The position numbers were made by a program, and so were the translations under genes. The notes beneath the pieces are model-generated. The model had not been told where the DNA came from. It searched no databases and was given only the letters and a program-made list of their open reading frames with translations. From the NCBI GenBank assembly GCA_026214975.1, contig JAOBSW010000993.1:1-64000 (forward strand): 64,000 nt of DNA. The letters run 5' to 3'. Shown in pieces: positions 11,857 to 22,256 of this stretch (its first letter is position 1; every line of letters starts with the position of its first letter). Source of the stretch: Gentiana macrophylla. Its lineage: Eukaryota > Streptophyta > Magnoliopsida > Gentianales > Gentianaceae.

Positions 11857-11989
11857 TATATTTAACACAATAAATGAATTTGTTCAATTTCCGTTTTTGG
11901 AACATGAAAAGATGTAACTTAATAAATTTCATAATACATAACACACACGGTGATAAATAGGGAAGAGTGATGATGTAAGTTTGGTGGGG

Positions 11990-12545
11990 GTTAGGGTACC
12001 TTTTGGGAAACCATTCCTTACATTAACACCTTACCCCACCCCAACACCCCACTCCATTCTATATTACCAACCCTTTGATTACCCACCATCAACATTACCG
12101 CATCTTACATCTCTATCCCGCCTATCTCAATAACTCAACTTGCCTTACAACCTACATATCCAACCTAACCGGTCATACCCAACTCTACCTCACCCCATCA
12201 ACCTATCATTCTCAACCTCACCCTACTCCTACCACCTTACTTTTCCTGACATGATGACCCCAAACAACCTACCTCATCCCACGTTATTCTACCATCATAC
12301 CTAAATCATCTCACCTAGCCCTGCCCTTTTTACCCCACCTTACTCCTCACTCCATCACATGTTACCTCATCACTCAACTACCGAACCCTTTCCCATTATA
12401 CCTTACTCAACTACACATAATCCCACCTCACCCACCCGATTCCATCACCCATCCACCTTACCTCACATCACCACTCACCTTATCATATACCACTCTTACC
12501 CACCACTTACGTGCTTTGACGATTTTCATTTCATCCATTCTATTA
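11990..12545. repeat. C-rich low-complexity tract (CCCACC/CCTTACC type)
   Basis: The plus strand is almost free of G for about 500 bp and full of cctcac, ccatc and cttaccc motifs. Its right edge (acttacgtgctttgacgattttcatttcatcc) is a diverged inverted relative of the Helitron interior at about 45230-45290. So this is probably an old Helitron-derived block on the minus strand. The reading frames in it are low-complexity artefacts. Confidence 0.55.
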
Positions 12546-12559
12546 TTTTTTAATCATAC

Positions 12560-13455
12560 ACAAACAAAGGAATAAAAGGAAAAATCATTTAAGACAAAAA
12601 AGCCATGAGAAAATACAATGTCGACGTCATGCTCTCTCTAGTCTCTACGGTTGAGTCTTTTTCTCATTATATTTTACTGATATTAGACTATATAGAACAA
12701 TTATTGTACAAAAATATATCTTTATCCATGGTATGCATGTTTAGATGGAGTTAGGCTTGAAATGAACATGTATGTGTTGTAGGATCATGGTTTATGAATT
12801 AGAAAGTAAATGCACGATTTAAAGGTACTTGTAGCGAAATTAAAGTATCCACATGATTTATATTGTTCCTTTTTAAATATGAATAGATGCAGGGGCGGAT
12901 CTACCTTATGGGTAGGGCTTATGGGTAGGGGCAGCCGCGCTTTCGGATCCGGAAAAAAAACACTACTATATCTATCATGTATTTTTTTATTTCCCCTTGA
13001 AATTTATATTCACACCCTATCATCTTTAATAATTGAATAAATTTGCATGAAATTTTATTACATTAAATAAAAATACATAAATATTACAAAAGTGATTCAT
13101 CTATACAAATATTAATTAGATTTTACTTATAAAATATAAAAATACTAATGTGTGAAATGATTTTTTCTTTTGAAACATTGTTTTTATATGTGAAATATTT
13201 ATTTATGTGACTCAAATGCAAGGGTGGCCCTATGGTAAGGCCAATTAGGCAGCGGCCGAAGGCCCAACCATCAGCAAGGCCCAAAATTTCATTTTTCGTA
13301 AAATAAAAAATCGTGTTGATCTAATCCCAACCGACCTAATATAATGTGTTAATTTTTTTTTTTACTTTCATTGATAAAGGCCCAAATTATAGGCATACTA
13401 ATATAATTGTTAAAAAATTAGTTGAATTAAGAAAAAGCCAAATTATAGCCCCAAA
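12560..13455. other. Intergenic with possible hAT/MITE remnants
   Basis: caggggcggatctacc (12891) and caagggtggccctatgg (about 13220) resemble the CAGGGGCGGATC-type ends of plant hAT MITEs. I could not find matching opposite ends or 8-bp duplications. No gene is seen. Confidence 0.35.
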
Positions 13456-13771
13456 TGTTATAAATCTATTGGTGTGAAACCAACATATCAAACCAAAATA
13501 TGAAGACAAAGAATATAAGTTGAAACAAAGTAACAATATACTTTTATTATACACTTTTTCTCAATGCTCCATCTCCATTTTTCTCTACAATGCAAAATTA
13601 ACATATGGTAGCCTAAAGGATGTAAATCATCCTAGGTATTTAAGATATGGAAAAAGAAAGGAACTTGAAACATATGTATACAATCAATACATGTAACTAA
13701 TGATGTACAATAAATAAACATAATGTGGACCTTGAATGGACATCAATATATTTATTATATATTTTATAGCA
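13456..13771 (-). repeat. 3' LTR of the copia element (complete)
   Basis: It is 316 bp with TG/CA ends (TGTTATA and TATAGCA on the plus strand). It pairs with 19219-19490. The upstream five bases on the plus side (caaa and the junction base) give no usable TSD because the partner's outer end is missing. Confidence 0.75.
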
Positions 13772-14429
13772 CTCCCCCTAGGATGTCCATTACACGAAGA
13801 ATATGCTTCGTTAAAACCTTATTAGGAAAACCCTTTTGGGAAAAAAAATCCTAGTGAAGGAAAAAAGAGTACATATTCATTCGTGCTTGTATTACTCCCC
13901 CTGATAAAATCAATATTTGAAATCTTCAAATCGGCAAATTGAAATTTTCTCTTCAAATGTAGTAGAAAACTATGCTTCTATGAATAATAGACTGAACTGA
14001 TCACTTGATCTGAACAACTGTGTATCGCCTTTTTATTTGTAGATCATCTGCAAAAGTATGATGTATAATTCCTCTTGTGTCCTTTCAAATACCCGTCGAT
14101 CACCATGTACTGCTACAATTCCTCATCATTTGAGTGTAATTGAATCTGTCGGATCAACACTTTGACTTGATTCATGGCATATCGATTTCACTTCTCTTAT
14201 GAAGATCATGTGCTCTCCCACTTATGTAAATATTACTGAATTTGAGATGAACGATCTTCTTCGCAATTGTAATAGTAGACAAAGCCCATTGAATATAGAG
14301 CTGATTTGAATGCTCTATCTAAGTTGCATACCTTATATGTCACGTACTATTAATTTTGCTAGACAAACCCAGTGGGACAAAAACTAGACAAGAAAAATAG
14401 TACATGACATATGTGTTTTTATGTGTTGC

Positions 14430-14800
14430 ACTGACTGTCTCGTTAAAAACCTTTAACCTAAAGAAAACCCGGTGGGAAACAATTAATTAAAGGGAAAAAG
14501 AGTACAGTCATTGGTCTTCAAGACCAAAGCATCAAAATTGTTTTGAAGATGCCGCTCCCCCCGATGACAACACTCTTTCGAAATTAACATCTTTCTCCAA
14601 AATAGATGTAGGATAACTTAGTGAACAAATCTGTCAAATTGTCACATAAACGTACTTTTTGTATATCACCTCTCTTATAGAGTTCAATTTGAATGTAAAG
14701 GCTAAAAATTGTCATACTCACTACTTATTTGTGCAACACATACAACACAATCAAGATTGTTCTTATAAATAATAATAGGGGAAATAATACCACACGACTC
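14430..14800 (-). pseudogene. Copia RNase H C-terminal remnant and post-pol motif
   Basis: On the minus strand around 14700-14600 the frame reads ELYKRGDIQKVRLCDNLTDL and then FTK. This matches the copia RNase H tail (…GDI…VR..DNLADLFTK). Just upstream is a decayed CVAQI stretch, the 'NAACIAQ' part of the same domain. Downstream (14510-14430) is ccaccgggttttcttt...ggtttttaacgagacagt, the noncoding motif that follows pol in many plant copia elements, repeated in weaker form at about 13860-13790. The rest of pol is not recognisable. Confidence 0.65.
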
Positions 14801-15794
14801 ATGTCATTATGCATGAGCTGTTTATATATATTCTATCTTCATAAGGAATCTACTTATTGATCTTATTACATTTAACATGAATGTTTTAGGCAATATAACG
14901 ACATTTGCAAACTCAACAATATATATGTTGCGATTTTATGTCTAAAATTCAACAAAAAGTTTCATATAAATATTCATGTCTAATGACTTATAAATATACT
15001 GTCTCAAGACATAAAAATTCTTAGTTGCTGCCAGAGACATTAAGTAGCAGAACATGATATTATTCGTATTGGGAGAATATAATTGATAAAAATCAATATT
15101 CGGTCACTAAAGAACCAAACTTTTCATGTCAATATCAGCCTACATTGCTTATTTCATTTTTACACGGTTTATGTGTTTCTAGCACTTCACTTTTGACTTA
15201 GGTTCTGGATCCAGATTATAATAAAAAAAATATGAGGCAACGATGTCGTAGATGACTGTGATAGTATATTATAAATTTCTCCCATAATATTCATTGCTAG
15301 CATAAACGAAATTCTTATCAATATATGGATCTGATTGTTCCGCAACCCCAATATTTGATCATTTGATGCACGTGCGAATTTATGTGGGGTTTTTGCCTTC
15401 AAGACGAATCTCTTCAATATATTTCATGAGTGACTTAATATCAATATTGAATTCACTTTCCGCGGATTTTATCTTTTACACCGATCGTTCTTCTACGCTT
15501 CTCGCGTGGATCAAATTTGATTTCGTGCATTTATAAATAGCCACTCTTTATATTTAATAAAAGCATCTAGCAATTCCTTGCTAAATACTGCAAATGTTAA
15601 ACTATTTACGCAGTTTTGTTTGAATGATGTGTAGAAGATCTTTATAAAATTTCTCGGCATTTCTCGGCATTCTTATATTTTAAAATGGGGTTTCCTTATC
15701 TCCCCCTAATGCCAGGAAATGATCTTTGATAAAATGTGGTAACTGCACCGAGCTGTAACTTGATGTTCTACCATTCGTTTCAAACGATTTACAC

Positions 15795-17044
15795 ATTTGA
15801 AAACACAATAGTTTTTTCTATATCAATCTCATGATCAAGTGCTATTTGGGTTTTGTTTCCAATTATATAAAATTTATTTAACTATCTCATATCTATGAGA
15901 TTTATATATTTTGGAAACAATATATATCATATGATTCATGTATTTAGAATAAATATCAACATAGCTTTATGACATGTCAGATTCTATTTTTGACATTCTT
16001 TTGAGGGTTTTGATAAAATAATATAATCAATGAAATTCATGTTCATTTTCTCCCCCACATCAGATTGACAATTCTTATTGTGTCTCATATATTGATATGC
16101 TAATAGCTATTTTATGACATGTCCTTCATAATTTATATATTACTAGAATATTTATAATCGATACTCTTTTTGAGTTCTTAATTCACCTGGTAAATTTTAT
16201 CAACACCGTGTGTATTACGTGATTCAATCACGACTATTCAGATATGAACTTCAAGTTCATTTATATTATAATGGTTGTCACGAGATAGGATTTATTTACA
16301 TTCATTTTCCACCCGCGAATCTCGGAAAAATACTTTTATCACAATTAATATCCAAAATATTTGCAATAACCCATTACGGATTCTACATTTCAATGTGGTA
16401 TCCTCTTATATGGGTATCATTTGAAAACACAATAGTTTTTGCTATATCAGCCTCATGATCAAGTGCTATTTGAGTATTGTTTCCAACGATTATAAAATTT
16501 ATTTAACTATCTCATATCTATGAGATTTATATATTTTTGGAAACAATATATATCATAGGATTCATGTATTTAGAATAAATATCAACATAGCACTATGACA
16601 TGTCAGATTCTATTTTTGACATTTTTTGGGGGTTTTGATAAAATAATATAATCAATGAAATTCATTTTCATTTTCTCCCCCACATCAAATTGACAATTCT
16701 TATTGTGTCTTATATATTGATATGCTATATAGCTATTTTATGACATGTCTTTCATAATTTTTATATTACCAGAATATTTATAATCGATAACTCTTTTTGA
16801 GTTCTTAATTCACCTGGTAAATTTTATCAACACCGTGTGTATTACGTGATTCAATCACGACTATTCAGATATGATTTTCAAGTTCATTTATATTATAATG
16901 TTTGTCACAAGATATGATTTATTTGCAATCATTTTCCACCCGCGAATCTTAGAAAATATTTTTATCACAATTAATATCCAAAATATTTGCAATAACCCAG
17001 GACGCATTCTACATTTCAATGTGATATCCTCTTATGCGGGTATC
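15795..17044. repeat. Tandem duplication, period 624 bp, inside the copia element
   Basis: atttgaaaacacaatagttt begins at 15795 and again at 16419. The copies run in parallel to about 17044 (…cctcttatgcgggtatc), sharing the phrases gacatgtcagattctatttt, ctcccccacatca and caccgtgtgtattacgtgat. They differ by scattered substitutions and small indels, so the duplication followed insertion of the element but is not recent. Confidence 0.85.
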
Positions 17045-17757
17045 AATGGACTTCAGGAATATATTTCAAGCGGGGGAATATGAATAATCTCTTTCGGAGT
17101 TTGACATTTCAATATTGTTTCATCCGTAGTCTCGTTTTGTTATGACCACGGTAATTGATATCTCCAAAAGAATAATATATTTCCACGCTTACTTCACTAA
17201 ACGGAATGATACATCTTAAAATTTCAATTTGATGACATTCACTTGACATAATGTACTTGTATAGCATGATGCATCTTATATAATTATATTTGATCGTATT
17301 CGTTTCACGAAATGAAATTGTATAATATGATGCATCTTATGTAATATAGTACATACATCATTGCATTACTCATGCATATTATATTGATCACATTCTCTTC
17401 TAGGAATGCACATATGTCATCATTTTCAAATATATTGTTCAAATATCGAGAAAAAAAATATTTTTCATGAGTAAATACTCCTTATTGTATATCTCGATAT
17501 GATAGTCATTTTTACACATATCTAAATAGAATTCAAAAAAATTGAGACCTGGGAGAGCATAGAGCTTTATTTCGTACAATTTTGTTTCAATGTCTCTTTT
17601 GAAGCCTTATATAAAAATAACTCTTACATAGATTATCATTTGCTTCTCCCATTTTTCTATGTTGAGAAATTCTTTTTAATTCACAGTATAACGTGCGTTG
17701 TCGCACTCTCGATAATACAAATGTTGTTATCATCTTTAATCAATCTCATGTTTCACT

Positions 17758-17925
17758 CAGAGGCGTAGGTATGTGTAACACAATGGGGTCCACGGACCCC
17801 GTTAAAAAAAAATAAAAGCTCTATATTTTACCCATAGAAAAATATTTTGAACTCCATGAAAAAATTATTTTACTTAGAAAAAAAATTACGGACACCCCTA
17901 AAAAATATTTCTGGATACGACACTG
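17758..17925. mobile_element. Short hAT-type MITE
   Basis: It begins CAGAGGCGTAGGTA and ends CTGGATACGACACTG, giving imperfect inverted ends (CAGNGNCGTA). Inside is the GGGGTCC...GGACCCC hairpin common in these plant MITEs. The flanking 8-mers gtttcact and cttttagt match at only 5 of 8 bases, so the TSD is weak. Confidence 0.5.
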
Positions 17926-19218
17926 CTTTTAGTTACGTGAATTTTATATTCACTATATGCTATTCAAAGGCTATTCTTGCACTTCATGTCCATATATATG
18001 TATTTTCAAAATATTGACCATCTTAATATGATCATATCAATTTTCTCTCGATTGATATCATCATCTTTTTATTTATATTATCAATGACACTAGTATCAAA
18101 ATACTTATTGTATAATCATACATAAAATTTATAATGAATTGAAAGATATAATAAATAAATAAAAACTTATTTCAACACTTTACCACATAAGTAGCATCGA
18201 AAAGACAGATCAAATATCTCCAAAACAATATACCCTAGAGCAACACATTTGACAAGTTTTGGGTTCCTTTATGTACTTCATTTGATGGTACTTGTCACCA
18301 ACAAAGCATCTTGTCATGAAAATCTCAATATCGTATAAGAGGGAATTAGCATATGATGATCAACTGTGAAAAACAACTCTTAGTAAACGTTTGAAATTGT
18401 GTTAGAATATGGATAGTAACATTTAATCATACAATCCAATCTAAAACTTTTCATAAAAAATAAATAAATTGTTACTAGGCCTATTAAATTTTCTTACATG
18501 TCATTTGCCAAAATTATGCATTATACCAAAATTATGCATTAGACTATACATTTTCTTACTTATACCATGATCACATACACCGGAATTTAGTGCTAAATAG
18601 TGAATTGAAAGAGATATATATGACACCTTCCTTACTTCTATCTTAGTGGTTATATTGGTTTGGAATCATTGTGTAGTTTTCTGATATGAATATAAATACG
18701 AAAATTACAGAATGGACTTTTGAATTAAATATATAATAAAAATTACATAGTATTGAAAATATAGTGGAGAAACTTACTTACGAGACATCCTTTAAATGCA
18801 TGAACACTTACATCATACTTGCCAAGGAACTATTCCTTCAGAATACAACAACAAATGGATACAATGCAACAGAAAGAAGACACTTGTTTCAGATTTCTTT
18901 ATTTTCTTTTGATTCGAGGTATAAAATTCAAAAAACTGTGTCTAAATCAATAAACATGAAAATTTATTCTTACATAACCAGAAAGATGATAAATCTAACA
19001 ACTTAAACATGAAATCAAAACAATATTACGTCTCAAAAATTAAAATCATAGAAACACTTCCCTGATCATTGTGTGGCACAACAACACCTCCTTCCGCCCA
19101 TCAACGGATCCCGCACAATTTATGTAGCCAAAATTTTGTTCAAACCTTTCAAAATCTGTAGTTTATCTTCTTTTCCTCCGAAATCAAAATCAATTCAATG
19201 CAACTCGTGCTGATAACG

Positions 19219-19490
19219 TGTTATAAATCTATTAGTGTGAAACCAACATATCAAACCAAAATATGAAGGCAAAGAATATAAGTTGAAACAAAGTAACATT
19301 ATACTTTTATTATACACTTCTCAATGCTCCATCTCCATTTTTCTCTACAATGAAAAATTACCATATGGTAGCCCAAATGACGTAAATCATCCCAAGTATT
19401 TAAGATATGGATAAAGAAAGGAACTTGTAACATATGTATACAATCATTACATGTAACTAATGATGTACAATAAATAAACATAATGTGGAC
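19219..19490 (-). repeat. 5' LTR of the copia element, truncated
   Basis: It matches 13456-13727 of the left LTR from TGTTATAAATCTATT through cataatgtggac, then diverges abruptly. The outer 45 bp are replaced by ccgattcataacctgatttc. Confidence 0.75.
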
Positions 19491-21268
19491 CCGATTCATA
19501 ACCTGATTTCTGTTAGGAAATCACTAGTTTAACGCAGCAGAATTTAAAATTTGATTTCATTTTTTCTAGATCGTCTTCGTTTAATGCAATAAACACGTTA
19601 AGTAGTTTGACGGAATATACCTTGGATGATCTATAAGATCGTCACTTTGACCGTCAACGGAGAGTAGTACAGTGCGCAAGTCGTCCACGCGTTCGGCCTC
19701 TATCGATATCCGGCTGCTAGACAGGCCTTTTTTCTTCTCTCTAACTCTCTATTGGAAGCCCTCTATTTTACACAAAAACTATTAGCTCTTAGAATTGTGA
19801 TGTACCAAAGATCTTGACACCCACCTTTTATTTATAGTGAGTGGGGCACCACTAATGGAGTGGAGAGGAAGAAAACCTATTACTAGTAAAATAAGAAAAA
19901 TCACAATAATTAATTTATCTCTTTTATTATAATATCTCATATTAAATAAAATCTAAATATTCCTTATTTATTATATTTATCTTATTACCATAAATCTATT
20001 TTTCCAAAATCAATTAATATCAAATATTAATATTATGATAATTTTATTAATTAAAGTGCACAATCCAAGTGTATCTTATACACCTAGATGTGGGGCCCCA
20101 TATTGCCTATAATTGGCATCCGGAATATTCTTTAATTCATATAATTAATATCTTGTATTTTATTTATTCATAATAAATAAATGCCACCATATTAATTTAT
20201 CACTATAACTTTTATAGTCGAGAGATAAACTTTCATTATTTGGTTATCAACTATAACCGCATTTTAATCCGACTTGATGTTCATATGTGTGTGACCCGAT
20301 AGGCTTCCGAATATGTTGGCCGTAGACACAAAGTGCAAATTACGAAAATGTCTTTCATGCCTAACGATCACGGGATAGCGTCTAGCAACACACCGTGACC
20401 CCCAATCATCGGAAGAGTCAAAAGCAATGACTACTACCTTTCATGTGAAACAGTTACCGTGTAACTTACAATCCTACCGCTGTAATAATATCCATACGAT
20501 CGTATCTCGAGTGTCAATACATTAACGATCGTATCTTATAATCTGGATATCATGCTCTCTCGGAATAACACATTTACTCCCACTTTGCAAAGATTCTCGA
20601 GAGCTAGACATTCCTTATAAGAATGTCATTTCGGATATTCAATCCCAATCATAGGATACGCGATTCCCGGACAACCAAACATGTAAACTCCGTATGCTTC
20701 AAATCACACCCAATCACTACCGCATGATCGCCCCGTGGACAGGGGAAATCTAAATAGTGTCAAATCATGACAATCCACACCGTGATGCCATGAAGACTCC
20801 GGTCTTAAGGATAATTACACAACCGCCACATAGTGTGACACTTAATGTAAGTGGGTCAGTCTACGTACGCATTCTCCAATACACGTCCACGTACAGTCCA
20901 AGTGTCTCTACGCTTCGATAGACGAGATCTATCCCTATCTTTAATAAAATAGAAGACATCCAATACGTGCTAGTCTAATCATACTATCAGTGTCCCATTT
21001 GACAGTACATACGACTAAAGACATTTAGGTATCAAACTTGTTAAAGTGATTAGAGATCTCATCAACCATAATCACTATCATGGTTTCTCTATCACAGTTT
21101 GACACTAGGGACATTACTATATATATACAACCAATAACATGAAGATAAACAATATATAATAACAAAAGTAATTTTATTAATCATAATAAAGTTATTACAT
21201 GAACTAAAATAGACTGTAAACGACCCAACCTGGTCGGATCCGGTCCAACCCGGTTAGGTTTAGGATAC
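19491..21268 (-). mobile_element. Large LTR-like block of another LTR retrotransposon
   Basis: The block has no ORF but a mosaic of AT-rich and moderate-GC noncoding sequence with a TATA-like ttttatttatag near 19828, as in the long LTRs of some copia or gypsy families. At 19515 the plus strand reads TGTTAGGAAATCAC, so the minus strand would end GTGATTTCCTAACA, a plausible LTR end. The Tat element is inserted at 21268/31181, so any remainder should continue after 31181. The family and the far end are unknown. Confidence 0.45.
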
Positions 21269-21843
21269 TGACGATGACAAATTATGTCACCTCAATAATA
21301 TGGGCCCTAATTTGAATCTAATGAAGAACACTCAAGAACCCTAATGCCTAAAAGAACGTGGTGGTGGATTTTAGTATTGCGGCTGAGTCTAAGATCGTAT
21401 CTTAGATTGCCTACGTATCCTGTTATTCCAGGAATCAAGCCTTACGTAGTTCCTGGAATGGGGTATTTATAATGACAATACTTGCCTAAACCCTAAGGTT
21501 AAGTCGGCTTATGTTATTGTCACCTTTACCCTTAAATGGGCCTTGACCCTTGCCCAAGCTATCGCTATTAATGGGCTTGGTAAGCTGATGCGGACTCTGT
21601 CCTCGATATCGATATACCGACCTGCGGTGATCGACTCTGGGACTCACTGTCCTTCATTGCTAAATGGTGCAGACTGGACGTCCTACACTGCTCGGTAGTC
21701 GATAGTCGATCGTCGTAGCCTGGCGTTTATGAGATGGCTTTGGCCTCTAGCCTGGGCGTCGACATGAATACACTTGTGTTACTTTATAGGGTGATGACCA
21801 ACCGATAGATGACACGTGGAGGGAGTGAAACCCTGTATCGTCA
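21269..21843 (-). repeat. 3' LTR of the Tat element
   Basis: It starts TGACGATGACAAATT and ends CCCTGTATCGTCA on the plus strand. Terminal 7-mers TGACGAT/ATCGTCA are perfect inverted repeats. It is nearly identical to 30604-31180. Confidence 0.95.
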
Positions 21844-21858
21844 TAAGCCCCCCAGACT
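21844..21858 (-). other. Polypurine tract of the Tat element
   Basis: On the minus strand AGTCTGGGGGGCTTA directly precedes the 3' LTR. The G-run is the expected second-strand primer. Confidence 0.7.
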
Positions 21859-21975
21859 TGAGAGAGACGACTTCCGTTGTCCGAGGTCGAGTCTGTCACT
21901 TGAATCGTCATCGAGTTGGGTTTTCCTTTAGGCGGGAGAAAGCCCGCCTTTTCACAACCCTAACTGCCTTATAGC

Positions 21976-22123
21976 CACGTGGAACGATATCTAGCATACG
22001 AAACGCTTTGAATCCCACAAAAGACGCGACACTGCCTTGATTATCGCGATTTCCAGGGGTTATAACCCCCATCACCCACGTCTCTTCAACTCATTTGCAA
22101 ATTCTTCACTAGCATATATAAAG
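21976..22123 (+). promoter_or_regulatory. Promoter of the antisense gene: G-box and TATA box
   Basis: A CACGTG G-box lies at 21976-21981 and TATATAAAG at 22115-22123. The first ATG of the antisense frame (22257) is about 135 bp after the TATA box, a usual plant spacing with a short 5' UTR. This promoter lies inside the element, just inside the 3' LTR, and points away from it, opposite to gag-pol. Confidence 0.55.
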
Positions 22124-22256
22124 GGAGAGAAGATAGAAGCTGCTGCAAAACCTGTTTGCTATTTCCTTCATCTCAATCTCCAAATTTCAAACACCAAGTA
22201 AGACTCTTTTCTTTTTCTCAGTGTTGTTCATCTTCTTCTTTTGTTTGAATTTATCC

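Larger units (their letters stand above)
13456..19490 (-). mobile_element. Old Ty1/copia element with LTRs, minus orientation
   Basis: Direct repeats flank the block: left LTR 13456-13771 (TGTTATAAATC to TTTATAGCA on the plus strand) and right LTR 19219-19490, about 95% alike by eye. On the coding strand the purine tract CCTAGGGGGAG lies just before the 3' LTR (about 13782-13772). After the 5' LTR comes GTTATCAGCACGAG, a sequence I associate with copia leaders. The right LTR lacks its outer 45 bp where it meets the block at 19491. The interior is AT-rich with only scraps of coding sequence, so the element is dead. Confidence 0.75.

Noticed and set aside
22198..22221. Mini-intron GTAAGA…TTCTCAG before the aORF
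   Set aside because: Only 24 nt, too short to be spliced; probably 5' UTR sequence.
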